DNA of 13,514 bases from NCBI GenBank assembly GCA_035632555.1, contig DASQGO010000119.1, positions 1 through 13,514 of the forward strand, in the 5' to 3' direction. The number at the start of each line of letters is the position of its first letter. Positions within the stretch are counted from its first letter, which is position 1. The notes beneath the pieces were generated by a model that ran no database searches, had not been told where the DNA came from, and worked only from the letters and a program-made list of their open reading frames with translations. Source of the stretch: 2-02-FULL-62-14 sp035632555. Lineage in GTDB: Bacteria; Nitrospirota; Nitrospiria; Nitrospirales; Nitrospiraceae. Below, in pieces: positions 1-8,048 of this stretch. The translations under genes were made by a program, and so were the position numbers.

Positions 1-2046
1 CTGAACCAGCAGCAGGGGCACCTCGCGGCAGCAGAGTCCCGGTGTCACGCGCTGAACAGCGTCGTGCGCGAGGAAATGGGCTACGGCCGGGAAGGCGACG
101 ACAGCGTGGTGTCGCTGCGCAAGTCCTGCGCGGGCGTGAAAGAGGCCGTCGCGGAATGGCTGGACGTGCCGGAGCGGTTCGAGCGGGCCATGGAAGCGGC
201 GCTGGGCGAGCGGCTGCGTGCCTGGATGGTGGAGAAGCCGGCCGATGCCCGGCAGGCCATCGAGTTTTTGAAAACAAAAGGGCTTGGGCGAGGCACGTTC
301 GTGCCGGCGAAACCACGCTGGTCGAGTAGCAGCCGCGCACACGACTGGTGGGCCGGCCTCAAGGCTGAGCCGGGCGTGCTGGGGTTGGCGGCGGATCTGG
401 TAAAAGCGGCGGCGGGCTCACAGGACGTGTGCGCGACCTTGTTCAACAGCGTCGTGGTCGTCGAGTCGCTCGATCATGCCGTGCGTTTGTGGGAGAACGG
501 GCGCTGGACGGCCCCCGACGGTCCCGTGTTTGTGACGCTGGACGGCGACGTGCTGGACGCGGCCGGGGTCATGACCGGCGGGACGACCGGCGGGCTCCTG
601 CAGCGCCGCCGGGAAATCCACGACCTCGAGACGCAGCAGGCGGAATTCGCGCGCGCGATCGAGACGCTGAGAAAAACCTGCGCGCAGTTGACGGCCGAGC
701 GCGAGCAGTTGGCCGTCAGGCGGCAGCAGTTGGACGGGCAGGTCCGGGACGCTGAGCAGCAGCGGATTGCCGCACTGCTGGAAGAGCGGGCGGCGCGGGA
801 GGCCGGATTGGCCGAACTCGACGAAGCGCTCCGGAAGATGGAACAGGAGCATCTGGCGGTCCAGCGGCAGCTCACGGAATCGCGCGTGGCGGCGGAAGCC
901 TTGCGGGCGCGTTGCGAACATTGCCAGGCCGATGTGGCACGGCTGCTCAAGGCGCAGGAGGAAGGTACGGCACAGGCGCAGGCGTTGCAAGGGCAGCTTG
1001 ATACGCTGACGGCTTCGATCGCGCAGAGCCAGGCCGAACGCAGCCGGCAGGAAGTCCTGTTTCAGGAATTGAACCGGCGGGTCGTGGAGTTGCGGCAGGA
1101 ACTGGTCAAGGCGCAGGAGGCTCATGCGCAGGACATGCAGGCGGCCCGCCAGGTCGAGCAGAGCCTCGATGCGGCGCGCCAGGCGCTGGCGGCGAGCCGC
1201 GAAGCCCGAATGGGGGTCGAGGTCCGCCGGGCGGAGATCCGGACGCACCTAGGAACGGTCGAAGGGACGCTGACGGGAACCTATCAGCTGGCGGTCGAGG
1301 AGGCATTGCTGCGCGAGCCGGAAGAGCCGGCGTCCGCCACGCGCGAGGAGGCGGAGGCGGCAGCCGTCTCGCTGCGGGAGGAATTGCAGAAGATCCGGGG
1401 CCGGCTCGAGCGCATGGGGCCCATCAATCTGGCCTCGATCGAGGAGCATCGCGAGCATGAAGAACGCTACACTTTTCTGACGACGCAGGAGGCGGACCTG
1501 TCCCAGTCCGTCCAGTCGCTCAGGGAAATCATCTCGAAGATCAACCGCACCACCAAGCAGATGTTCGAGCAGACCTTCAGCGACCTCCAGCAAAAATTCG
1601 GCGAAGTGTTCGCGCGGCTGTTTCCGGGCGGCCGGGCCGAACTGATCCTGGTCGAGCCCGACATCGATCCGGAAACCGGCAAGCAGAAGGACGAGGAGCA
1701 CGGCGTGGACATCGTGGCGCAGCCGCCCGGCAAGCGGCTCAAGGGCATCACGATGCTGTCGGGCGGCGAGAAGACGCTGACGGCCATGGCGCTGATCTTC
1801 GCCAGCTTTCTGATCCGGCCCACCCCGTTCTGCATCCTGGACGAAATCGACGCTCCGTTGGATGAAGAAAACATCGGACGGTTCACCACGGTCCTGCGCG
1901 AGCTGGCGACCGATGCCCAGTTCCTGGTCATCACGCACAACAAGCGCACGATGGCGGTGGCCGACTCGTTGTTTGGAGTGACCATGGAGGAGCCGGGCGT
2001 CTCAAAAACCATCTCCGTCCGGCTGGCGGATTTGCAACCAGCCTGA
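1..2046 (+). CDS. smc: Chromosome segregation protein SMC, 3' part (5' end outside window)
   Basis: This is the C-terminal 681 residues of an SMC ATPase, which with its kleisin partner organises and segregates the chromosome. The frame is open from base 1, so the N-terminal Walker A head and first coiled-coil arm (about 500 residues in a typical 1,150-1,200-residue SMC) lie upstream of the window. In visible numbering, the hinge covers about 20-195 and ends in a glycine-rich MTGGTTGG at 191-198. A Gln/Glu/Arg/Ala-rich coiled coil covers about 200-500, and the C-terminal head about 510-680. The head has the ABC signature LSGGEK (586-591), Walker B with catalytic Asp614-Glu615 in CILDEIDAP, and the switch histidine His646 in ITHNK. 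All key residues of this half are intact. The TGA stop is at 2044-2046. It has no functional link to the hopanoid genes and looks like an upstream neighbour. Smc identity is firm; other Rad50/SbcC-type ATPases lack this hinge. Confidence 0.96.
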   Translation: MNQQQGHLAAAESRCHALNSVVREEMGYGREGDDSVVSLRKSCAGVKEAVAEWLDVPERFERAMEAALGERLRAWMVEKPADARQAIEFLKTKGLGRGTFVPAKPRWSSSSRAHDWWAGLKAEPGVLGLAADLVKAAAGSQDVCATLFNSVVVVESLDHAVRLWENGRWTAPDGPVFVTLDGDVLDAAGVMTGGTTGGLLQRRREIHDLETQQAEFARAIETLRKTCAQLTAEREQLAVRRQQLDGQVRDAEQQRIAALLEERAAREAGLAELDEALRKMEQEHLAVQRQLTESRVAAEALRARCEHCQADVARLLKAQEEGTAQAQALQGQLDTLTASIAQSQAERSRQEVLFQELNRRVVELRQELVKAQEAHAQDMQAARQVEQSLDAARQALAASREARMGVEVRRAEIRTHLGTVEGTLTGTYQLAVEEALLREPEEPASATREEAEAAAVSLREELQKIRGRLERMGPINLASIEEHREHEERYTFLTTQEADLSQSVQSLREIISKINRTTKQMFEQTFSDLQQKFGEVFARLFPGGRAELILVEPDIDPETGKQKDEEHGVDIVAQPPGKRLKGITMLSGGEKTLTAMALIFASFLIRPTPFCILDEIDAPLDEENIGRFTTVLRELATDAQFLVITHNKRTMAVADSLFGVTMEEPGVSKTISVRLADLQPA

Positions 2047-2092
2047 AACCGCGAAACCTATAAAAGTTCAACAGGTTCGAGTCCTCCTTTCC

Positions 2093-2121
2093 TTGACTGT
2101 CGAGAATCCCTTTGTTATAAA
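2093..2121 (+). promoter_or_regulatory. Sigma70-type promoter for shc
   Basis: TTGACT at 2093-2098 and TATAAA at 2116-2121 are separated by 17 bases, close to the sigma70 consensus at the ideal spacing. The box lies in an AT-richer patch between smc and shc. Transcription would start near 2128. That is only about 10 bases before the ATG at 2138, but it gives a normal leader of almost 90 bases before the preferred shc start at 2216. It probably drives shc and perhaps the genes after it. This is a sequence match only. Confidence 0.7.
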
Positions 2122-2206
2122 ACCTACGTGAGATGACATGACTCCTGGCTGGCTTGAACCTCCTGCCAGAAACAGGCGAGTGAACCCCCCTCGTCCCAGG
2201 TTTTTC

Positions 2207-2211
2207 AAGGA
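2207..2211 (+). promoter_or_regulatory. Ribosome binding site that sets the shc start
   Basis: AAGGA lies four bases before the ATG at 2216. The in-frame upstream candidates, ATG at 2138 and GTG at 2180, have no comparable purine-rich site. The residues they would add are proline- and arginine-rich and unlike a cyclase N-terminus. Confidence 0.55.
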
Positions 2212-2215
2212 CAAC

Positions 2216-4390
2216 ATGCAGCAGTGGAAGCGGTTACTCGCACGCTTATCTGATCGTTTCTTTGCATCGGTTCCCGACAAGGTTCGGGAAAAGGTCGAGG
2301 CCTATGCGCCTCAGGCCGTGCTCCGCCTGGTCTCCCACAACCCGAATCCCGTTCCGGTCGATGCGCCGGTGCGCCGGCTGGCCCATGCGGCGTCGCACGA
2401 ATCGGTGGACGAGGCGATTCTCCTCAGCCAGCGGTGGATCCTGGACCGCCAGCATCCGCTGGAAGGATTCTGGGTTGCCGAATTGGAAGCGGACACGACG
2501 CTGACGTCGGAGTATCTGATGCTCCGGCGGTTCCTGAACGTGGTGGATCCGGAGCGCGAGCGCAAGGCCGTCCGCTATCTCAAGACCACGCAGCTGCCGG
2601 ATGGCGGCTGGCCGATTTACTCGGGCGGCCCGTCCGAGATCAGCGCCTCCGTCAAGGCCTACTTTGCGTTGAAGTTGTCGGGAGTATCGCCGGCGGAACC
2701 GTTCATGCGCCAGGCGCGCGAGTGCATTCACGCCAAGGGCGGCGTCGCGGCGGCCAACGTCTTCACCAAGATCACGCTGGCGCTGTTCGACCAATACGAC
2801 TGGTACGGGCTCCCCAGCATGCCGCCGGAGATCATGCTGCTGCCGAAGCGGTTCTATTTCAGCATTTATGAAGTGTCCTACTGGACCCGCGCCGTGCTGA
2901 TTCCGCTCTTGATCGTCTTCGCGCACCGCCCGGTGTGCCGGATCTCTGAGGACGAGGGGATCGCGGAATTGTTCGTGACGCCGCGCGAGTTGATGGACTA
3001 TGGCGACGTGCCGCCCTTCAAGAAGGACGGGGCCTGGTTCACCTGGAGAAATTTCTTCATCACGCTGGACCGGCTGCTCAAGCTCTACGAACGCATGCCG
3101 TACCAGGCGTTCCGGGAGACGGCGGTGCAGAAGGCGATCGTCTGGATGCTAGACCACATGCGGGGCAGCGGCGGGCTGGGGGCGATCTACCCGGCCATGG
3201 CGAACTCCGCCGTCGCGCTGCATTGTCTCGGCTACAACGCGGACCACCCGCTCCTGGCGAAGGCATTGAAGGAAATCGAGGACCTGGAAGTCTACGAGAC
3301 GGTCCGCGAAGGGCAGGCGAAAGTCGAGACCCTGCACCTGCAGCCCTGTTTCTCGCCGATCTGGGACACGTCGCTTTCCATCAACGCCTTGATCGAGTCG
3401 GGGCTGCCGCAGAATCATCCGGCCTTGCTGAAGGCGGGACACTGGATGATGTCCAAGCAGACGACGACGGCCGGAGATTGGAAAGAGTCCTCGGCGACTC
3501 AGGCCGAGCCGGGAGGCTGGTACTTCCAGTTCGAGAACGAGCGGTATCCGGACGTGGACGACTCCGCGGTGGTGATCATGGCGCTGGCGAAGCTGCGCAT
3601 GGGAGACCGCCAGGCGCAGAAGGATTCCATCCGGCGCGGCTATCAATGGGTGATGGCCATGCAAAGCTCGGACGGCGGCTGGGGCGCCTACGACGTGGAC
3701 AACAACCACATGGTGTTCAACGTCATTCCATTCGCCGACCACCGGGCGCTGCTGGATCCGCCGACGGAAGATCTGGCCGGCCGGTGCCTGGAGATGCTGG
3801 GCGCGCTGGGTTACGACCGCACGCATCCGGCGGCCAAGCGGGCCATCGCGTTCATCAAGGACAAGCAGGAGGCGGACGGCAGCTGGTACGGCCGCTGGGG
3901 CGTCAATTATATCTACGGCACCTGGTCGGTCCTGGCCGGCTTGCGGTCGATCGGGGAGGACATGTCGGCGCCGTACGTGCAGCATGCCGTGCAATGGCTG
4001 GAAACGAAGCAGAATCCCGACGGGGGATGGGGAGAGTCCTGCCTGTCCTATGCCGATCAGGCCATGGCCGGCCGGGGTGAGAGCACGCCGTCCCAGACGG
4101 CGTGGGCGCTCATGTCGCTGCTGGCGGCCGGTGTCTCGGATTCCCTCGGCGTGGTGCGCGGAATCAATTACCTGCTGCGTCATCAGCGTGAAGACGGTTC
4201 GTGGAAAGAAGTGCGGCACACGGGCACCGGCTTTCCGCGCGTGTTCTATCTTCGCTACCATTGGTATTGTCAGTACTTCCCGCTCTGGGCGCTCGCGATG
4301 TATCGCAACGTCAGGGCTCGCGGGCAGATGCGGGCGGATGAACTGCGCCATGCCGTTCGTACGGCGGATACGTTCCGGTCCGGCTTCTGA
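2216..4390 (+). CDS. shc: Squalene-hopene cyclase
   Basis: This membrane-associated triterpene cyclase (also called HpnF) converts squalene to hopene/diplopterol, the committed step of hopanoid synthesis. The chosen start gives 724 residues, within the usual range of the family; an upstream in-frame ATG at 2138 would give 750. The catalytic acid motif DXDD appears as DVDD at residues 446-449 and is intact. The structural QW repeats of the alpha/alpha barrels are seen as QLPDGGW (126-132), QSSDGGW (483-489), QEADGSW (551-557), QNPDGGW (599-605) and QREDGSW (657-663). The NNHMVFN and LLDPPT stretches near residues 500-525 are also typical of bacterial hopene cyclases. It has its own upstream promoter and is followed after 102 bases by hpnG, which acts later in the same pathway. 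The presence of hpnG and hpnH supports hopene rather than another triterpene as product. No truncation or frameshift is seen. Confidence 0.97.
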   Translation: MQQWKRLLARLSDRFFASVPDKVREKVEAYAPQAVLRLVSHNPNPVPVDAPVRRLAHAASHESVDEAILLSQRWILDRQHPLEGFWVAELEADTTLTSEYLMLRRFLNVVDPERERKAVRYLKTTQLPDGGWPIYSGGPSEISASVKAYFALKLSGVSPAEPFMRQARECIHAKGGVAAANVFTKITLALFDQYDWYGLPSMPPEIMLLPKRFYFSIYEVSYWTRAVLIPLLIVFAHRPVCRISEDEGIAELFVTPRELMDYGDVPPFKKDGAWFTWRNFFITLDRLLKLYERMPYQAFRETAVQKAIVWMLDHMRGSGGLGAIYPAMANSAVALHCLGYNADHPLLAKALKEIEDLEVYETVREGQAKVETLHLQPCFSPIWDTSLSINALIESGLPQNHPALLKAGHWMMSKQTTTAGDWKESSATQAEPGGWYFQFENERYPDVDDSAVVIMALAKLRMGDRQAQKDSIRRGYQWVMAMQSSDGGWGAYDVDNNHMVFNVIPFADHRALLDPPTEDLAGRCLEMLGALGYDRTHPAAKRAIAFIKDKQEADGSWYGRWGVNYIYGTWSVLAGLRSIGEDMSAPYVQHAVQWLETKQNPDGGWGESCLSYADQAMAGRGESTPSQTAWALMSLLAAGVSDSLGVVRGINYLLRHQREDGSWKEVRHTGTGFPRVFYLRYHWYCQYFPLWALAMYRNVRARGQMRADELRHAVRTADTFRSGF

Positions 4391-4482
4391 CCCGCTGTCC
4401 TCCGCGTCCGCGCATAGCATGCAGCAGGCGTTGGGCATTCACTCTCTGGCCGGGAGAGGGCATGTGAGCTGTCCGGCTCATC

Positions 4483-4487
4483 GGAGA
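4483..4487 (+). promoter_or_regulatory. Ribosome binding site for the GTG start of hpnG
   Basis: GGAGA lies five bases before the GTG at 4493 and supports this non-ATG start. The 102-base gap after shc shows no convincing promoter. It holds only a weak five-pair inverted repeat (CTCTC/GAGAG at 4442-4458), so hpnG is probably read through from shc. Confidence 0.55.
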
Positions 4488-4492
4488 TCCGC

Positions 4493-5254
4493 GTGAAGCG
4501 GATCGGGATTTTTACCGCGACCCGTTGGGAATATGCCGCGGTGCGGCGGATTCTTTCTGACGGCCGCACACACCGGCAGGGTCCGGTCCGATATTTTGTC
4601 GGCCGACGGGGACGCTGGGAAGTTGTGGTGGCGCAGACCGGTGTAGGATCCGAGAAGGCCGCGGTGGCCGGGCGCGTCGTGCTGCACGGGCAGCCGCTGG
4701 ATCTGGCGGTGTCGGCCGGCCTGGCCTGCGCCCTGGTGCCCGCTCAGGTCGGCGATATTCTGGTCGGGACCAACGTGCGAATGGAAGCGGACGATCGCGA
4801 AGGCGTGCAGGGCGCACGAATGTGCGCGGGAGAAATCGCAATGGTGGCGGTACGTGCGGCGGAGCGAGCCGGGTTGCCGGTGAAAGCCGGACCATTTGTG
4901 ACGGTCCCGCGGATCCTGTGGCATGCGACGGAAAAACAGGCTATGGCGAAGATGACGGGAGCCATCGGGTTGGACATGGAGAGCGCCGCACTTGCGGAGG
5001 CGGCGGCCGGGCGGAAGGTTCCATTCGCGATTATCCGCAGCGTGTCCGATCTGGTGGACGAGAATCTCCCCGTGGATCTCAATCTGTTCATGCACCCTGC
5101 CGATTGGCTGAAGGGACTGGCGGCCTGCGTGGCGGCGCCGTCCTGCGTGGGCGGGTTTCTCCGTTTGCGCGCGCAGATGCGGACGGCGTCCGATCGGATG
5201 AGCCGGTTCTTCGAGCGGTTTGTGGACGAGCTGCCGCAGGATGGGGTGAGGTGA
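4493..5254 (+). CDS. hpnG: Hopanoid-associated nucleoside phosphorylase HpnG
   Basis: This is a predicted cytosolic purine nucleoside phosphorylase-family enzyme of 253 residues. In the known pathway HpnG removes adenine from adenosylhopane (made by HpnH) to give the ribosyl-type intermediate of C35 hopanoids. The fold is recognisable from the N-terminal IGIFTAT strand and the QTGVG turn near residue 50. The DMESAA segment has Glu163, the expected ribose-binding residue, and SVSD has Asp186, the expected base-proton donor. The start is GTG with a good GGAGA site. The family also contains MTA/SAH nucleosidase and futalosine hydrolase, and sequence alone does not exclude these. Position directly after shc and in the same window as hpnH makes HpnG the best call. 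The C-terminal tail (about 215-253) is charged and extends past the core fold. Its stop overlaps the ribosome site of mlaE. Confidence 0.9.
   Translation: MKRIGIFTATRWEYAAVRRILSDGRTHRQGPVRYFVGRRGRWEVVVAQTGVGSEKAAVAGRVVLHGQPLDLAVSAGLACALVPAQVGDILVGTNVRMEADDREGVQGARMCAGEIAMVAVRAAERAGLPVKAGPFVTVPRILWHATEKQAMAKMTGAIGLDMESAALAEAAAGRKVPFAIIRSVSDLVDENLPVDLNLFMHPADWLKGLAACVAAPSCVGGFLRLRAQMRTASDRMSRFFERFVDELPQDGVR
5248..5254 (+). promoter_or_regulatory. Ribosome binding site of mlaE overlapping the hpnG stop
   Basis: GAGGTGA includes the TGA stop of hpnG (5252-5254) and sits four bases before the mlaE ATG. Such overlap implies translational coupling and places the transporter genes in the same transcript as the hopanoid enzyme. 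Confidence 0.65.
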
Positions 5255-5258
5255 CACG

Positions 5259-6029
5259 ATGACGGCCGTGCTGCAACGAATTGGCGGGGCCACACTCGGG
5301 ATCGTCCAAGAGATGGGCCGCATGCTCATCTTCCTGCTGGCCACGTTCAGCTGGCTGTCGCGGCCGCCGTTCCGGTTGTTTCAGATGGTCAAGCAACTCC
5401 ATTTCATCGGATTCAAATCCACGTTCGTCATCGTGCTGACCGCCGGGTTCACGGGCATGGTGCTGGGTTTGCAGGGCTACTATACGCTCAGGAAATACGG
5501 GTCGGACGCCGCGTTGGGCGCGGCGGTTGCGCTCAGCATCATCCGGGAGCTGGGGCCGGTCCTGGCCGCATTGATGGTCACGGCCCGGGCCGGTTCGGCG
5601 ATGACGGCCGAGATCGGTATCATGCGGATCACCGAACAGATCGATGCGCTGGATACCATGGCGGTCAACCCTCTGCAGTACCTGATCGCACCCAAGGTGG
5701 TGGCCGGCGTGATCGGTGTGCCGCTGCTCGTGGCGCTCTTCGACGTCGTGGGCATCTACGGCGGCTCCGTCGTCGGCGTGGATCTGCTTGGTGTCAACGC
5801 GGGGGTCTATTGGAATTCGGTCGAAACCGCCGTGGAATGGAAAGACGTCTATGGCGGCATCTGGAAGTCGATCAGCTTCGGACTGATCGTCAGCTGGGTC
5901 TGCTGTTATAAGGGGTATTACACGGAGATGAGCGCGGAAGGGCTTGGGGCGGCGACGACGGAAGCGGTCGTACTTTCGTCCGTCATGATTCTGGTCTGGG
6001 ATTATTTCCTGACATCGGTGTTGCTCTAG
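5259..6029 (+). CDS. mlaE: MlaE-type ABC lipid transporter permease
   Basis: This is an inner-membrane permease of the MlaE/YrbE family, 256 residues, close to the family's usual 255-265. With MlaF and MlaD it forms an ABC complex that moves lipids between the inner membrane and periplasmic carriers. The sequence shows an N-terminal amphipathic segment followed by several hydrophobic stretches. These lie at about 48-72 (FVIVLTAGFTGMVLGLQGY), 85-112, 145-175, 200-222 and 235-256. The conserved family region around residues 92-135 is clear, with IIRELGPVLAALMV, ARAGSAMTAEIG and EQIDALDTMAVNP. It starts five bases after hpnG and ends one base before mlaF. Its neighbours make hopanoids, so the cargo could be hopanoid as well as phospholipid; that is inference. 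Confidence 0.95.
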   Translation: MTAVLQRIGGATLGIVQEMGRMLIFLLATFSWLSRPPFRLFQMVKQLHFIGFKSTFVIVLTAGFTGMVLGLQGYYTLRKYGSDAALGAAVALSIIRELGPVLAALMVTARAGSAMTAEIGIMRITEQIDALDTMAVNPLQYLIAPKVVAGVIGVPLLVALFDVVGIYGGSVVGVDLLGVNAGVYWNSVETAVEWKDVYGGIWKSISFGLIVSWVCCYKGYYTEMSAEGLGAATTEAVVLSSVMILVWDYFLTSVLL

Positions 6030-6030
6030 C

Positions 6031-6783
6031 ATGATCAAACTCGTCAACGTCCAGAAATCATTTGGGAAGCAGCGGGTGCTGCAGGGCGTCACGCTGGAGA
6101 TTCCCAAGGGCAAGCTGACCACGATCATCGGCCGCAGCGGAGAAGGCAAGAGCGTGCTGCTCAAGCACATGATCGGCCTGCTGCAGCCGGATCGCGGCGA
6201 GGTGTGGGTCAACGACGTCGAGATCTCGCGGCTGCGCGGGAAGGCGTTGAACGACGTGCGCAAGCAGTTTGCGATGCTGTTCCAGGGCGCCGCGCTCTTT
6301 GACTCCCTGACGGTGTTCGATAACGTGGCCTTCCCCCTGCGGGAAAAGCTGCGCCTGCCCGAACGGGAGGTAAAAGGCCGCGTCGACGAGAAGCTGGAGC
6401 GGGTGGGTCTCGCCGGCATGGGGCACAAGTTTCCGGCCGAACTGAGCGGGGGCATGAAAAAGCGGGCGGGGCTGGCCCGGGCGCTGGTGATGGAGCCGGA
6501 GATCATCCTGTTCGACGAGCCGACGACCGGGTTGGATCCGCTCATGTCGAACACGATTCATCACCTGATTTTGGACATGCACCGGACGTTCGGGTTTACC
6601 GCGGTGATGGTGAGCCATGAGATTCCGGAAATTTTTTCCATCTCGGACTGGGTGGCGATGCTGGAACAGGGGCGGATCGCCGCGATGGCGCCCTCCGCGG
6701 ACTTTCAACGGATCACTGATCCGACGGTGCGTGAATTCATCACGGTCGGCGGCACGGTATCACTGCATGCCGCGAAGCGTTGA
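6031..6783 (+). CDS. mlaF: MlaF-type ABC transporter ATPase
   Basis: This is the cytosolic ATPase of the Mla-type lipid transporter, 250 residues. Walker A is GRSGEGKS (34-41). The Q-loop is MLFQGAALFDSL (about 87-98), typical of the MlaF branch. The signature is LSGGM (138-142) followed by KKRAGLARAL, Walker B ends with Asp162-Glu163 in LFDEP, and the switch histidine is His196 in VSHE. All catalytic elements are present. There is no separate Shine-Dalgarno: the ATG comes one base after the mlaE TAG, so translation probably depends on termination of mlaE. No mlaB (STAS-domain) gene follows, although E. coli MlaF works with MlaB. Here either no MlaB is used or it is encoded elsewhere. Confidence 0.95.
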   Translation: MIKLVNVQKSFGKQRVLQGVTLEIPKGKLTTIIGRSGEGKSVLLKHMIGLLQPDRGEVWVNDVEISRLRGKALNDVRKQFAMLFQGAALFDSLTVFDNVAFPLREKLRLPEREVKGRVDEKLERVGLAGMGHKFPAELSGGMKKRAGLARALVMEPEIILFDEPTTGLDPLMSNTIHHLILDMHRTFGFTAVMVSHEIPEIFSISDWVAMLEQGRIAAMAPSADFQRITDPTVREFITVGGTVSLHAAKR

Positions 6784-6824
6784 GCATGCGCGTGAAGAGT
6801 CTTTTCGGGCGCAGCAGAGGCAGG

Positions 6825-6844
6825 TAACGGTTAACGGATAACGG
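6825..6844 (+). repeat. Three TAACGG units at seven-base period before mlaD
   Basis: TAACGG occurs at 6825-6830, 6832-6837 and 6839-6844, each separated by one T or A. The run lies in the 71-base gap between mlaF and mlaD and ends against the mlaD ribosome site GGGAG (6843-6847). It could be a protein-binding or translational-control site, or a chance short tandem repeat. Nothing else in the gap is recognisable. Confidence 0.5.
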
Positions 6845-6854
6845 GAGCTGGACT

Positions 6855-7304
6855 ATGGATATGGAAAAAACCAAGCTCGAACTGGCCGTGGGCGTGTTCG
6901 TTCTGATCGGACTCGTCTGTCTCGGCTACCTTTCGGTCAAGCTCGGCAAGCTGGAGGTGATCGGCGGGCATTTGTATCATGTCGACGCCGAGTTCGATAC
7001 CGTGTCGGGGTTGCGGCCAGGGGCCACGATTGAAATCGCCGGCGTGGAGGTCGGCCGGGTGAAAGCGATCCGGCTCAAGGAGGATCGCGCCGTGGCGACC
7101 TTCGCCATAAACGACGGCATTAAACTGTATGATGATACGATCGCATCGGTAAAGACGCGCGGCATCATCGGAGAAAAATTCGTGTCGCTGTCGCCCGGAG
7201 GCGGAGGGGCCGAGCTGAAACCGGGCGCAAAGATCAGAGACACGGAATCGGGGCTGGATCTGGAGGAATTGGTCAGTCAGTATGTACACGGCAAGGTGAA
7301 ATGA
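6855..7304 (+). CDS. mlaD: MlaD-type MCE-domain lipid-binding protein
   Basis: This is an inner-membrane-anchored periplasmic subunit of the Mla-type transporter, 149 residues. One N-terminal transmembrane helix (about residues 9-28, LELAVGVFVLIGLVCLGYLS) is followed by a single MCE domain at about 38-117. The domain contains VSGLRPGATIEIAGVEVGRV and the ending GIIGEKFVSLSPGG. MCE proteins of this type form a hexameric ring through which lipid passes to or from the carrier. A short tail, DLEELVSQYVHGKVK, follows; the protein is somewhat shorter than E. coli MlaD (183). GGGAG at 6843-6847, seven bases before the ATG, supports the start; a second in-frame ATG two codons on is possible. It is separated from mlaF by 71 bases and from mlaC by a 49-base gap that carries a strong hairpin. 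Confidence 0.95.
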   Translation: MDMEKTKLELAVGVFVLIGLVCLGYLSVKLGKLEVIGGHLYHVDAEFDTVSGLRPGATIEIAGVEVGRVKAIRLKEDRAVATFAINDGIKLYDDTIASVKTRGIIGEKFVSLSPGGGGAELKPGAKIRDTESGLDLEELVSQYVHGKVK

Positions 7305-7313
7305 GCCACGACG

Positions 7314-7332
7314 CCGCGCATCGGATGCGCGG
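7314..7332 (+). promoter_or_regulatory. GC-rich hairpin between mlaD and mlaC
   Basis: CCGCGCAT (7314-7321) and ATGCGCGG (7325-7332) form a perfect eight-pair stem with a three-base CGG loop, starting ten bases after the mlaD stop. No T-run follows, so an intrinsic terminator is unlikely. An intercistronic stabiliser or a processing site that sets different levels of mlaD and mlaC is more plausible. The mlaC ribosome site lies 12 bases downstream. Confidence 0.5.
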
Positions 7333-7353
7333 GTAACAGGGACAGGAGCGAGT

Positions 7354-8025
7354 ATGCTGTCTGCAATCGTAACGTTTCTTCGCGCGCAGTCTGCCAGGAT
7401 GTCCGTCTGTGCCGGTCTGGCCGTGCTGCTGGGGATGATGGCATGGAGCGTGACCACGCTGTGGGCCGGAGGAGCCGCCACGGAAGCGATCAAGGGGACA
7501 ATCAACGAAGTCATCCGCATTCTGTCCGATCAGGGCATGAAAAAACCCGAACGGACCCAAGAGCGCCGCAAGCTGCTGGAGAAGGTCGTCGGGGACCGGT
7601 TCAGTTATGAGGAAATGGCGAAGCGGACGCTCGCGGCTCAGTGGCAGAAACTGGAGGAGAAGGACCGTACAGAATTTGTCGATCTGTTCAAGCGGCTGCT
7701 GACCAATTCGTACGCCGACAAGGTCGAAGGGTATTCGGGCGAGCAGATCCATTATCTCAATGAGCGTCTCGAGGGGGACTATGCCGAGGTGCGGACGAAG
7801 GCGACGTCAGGAAAAGCGGAGATCCCGCTGGACTACCGCCTACTCAATAAAGGCGGGGACTGGCGGGTCTACGATGTGGTGGTGGATGGCGTGAGTCTGG
7901 TAAGCAATTACCGCGGCCAGTTTGCCAAGATCATCCGGACATCCGGCTATGACGATCTGGTCAAGCAGTTGCGGGAGAAGTCCGACCAGTTCGTCAAGAT
8001 CAAAACCGCCACAGAAAAGGAATAA
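7354..8025 (+). CDS. mlaC: MlaC/Ttg2D-family periplasmic lipid carrier
   Basis: This is a predicted exported phospholipid-binding carrier of 223 residues (E. coli MlaC has 211). It has a long N-terminal signal region with basic residues at 10-15, a hydrophobic core at about 17-37 (MSVCAGLAVLLGMMAWSV) and probable cleavage after the Ala/Gly-rich WAGGAA near residue 40. The mature part matches the Ttg2 fold: FSYEEMAKRTLAAQW, then FVDLFKRLLTNSYADKVEGY, then the beta-rich DYRLLNKGGDWRVYDVVVDGVSLVSNYRGQF given in part. The last section is the family's most conserved. AGGAG at 7344-7348, five bases before ATG, fixes the start. Hopanoid loci in other bacteria often encode HpnM, a member of this same family, so hpnM is a reasonable alternative name. 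It is followed after 23 bases by the outer-membrane barrel gene. Confidence 0.92.
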   Translation: MLSAIVTFLRAQSARMSVCAGLAVLLGMMAWSVTTLWAGGAATEAIKGTINEVIRILSDQGMKKPERTQERRKLLEKVVGDRFSYEEMAKRTLAAQWQKLEEKDRTEFVDLFKRLLTNSYADKVEGYSGEQIHYLNERLEGDYAEVRTKATSGKAEIPLDYRLLNKGGDWRVYDVVVDGVSLVSNYRGQFAKIIRTSGYDDLVKQLREKSDQFVKIKTATEKE

Positions 8026-8048
8026 GGCGCCCCCGGCAAACTCCTGCC

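Noticed and set aside
2054..2080. Inverted repeat after smc (CGA-A-ACCT with AGGTTCG) followed by a T-rich stretch
   Set aside because: The stem is bulged with a 13-base loop, and the T-rich part is interrupted by C residues; too weak to call a terminator.
2138..2215. Upstream in-frame extension of shc (ATG 2138)
   Set aside because: It lacks a ribosome site, begins about 10 bases after the predicted transcription start, and encodes residues unlike the cyclase N-terminus.
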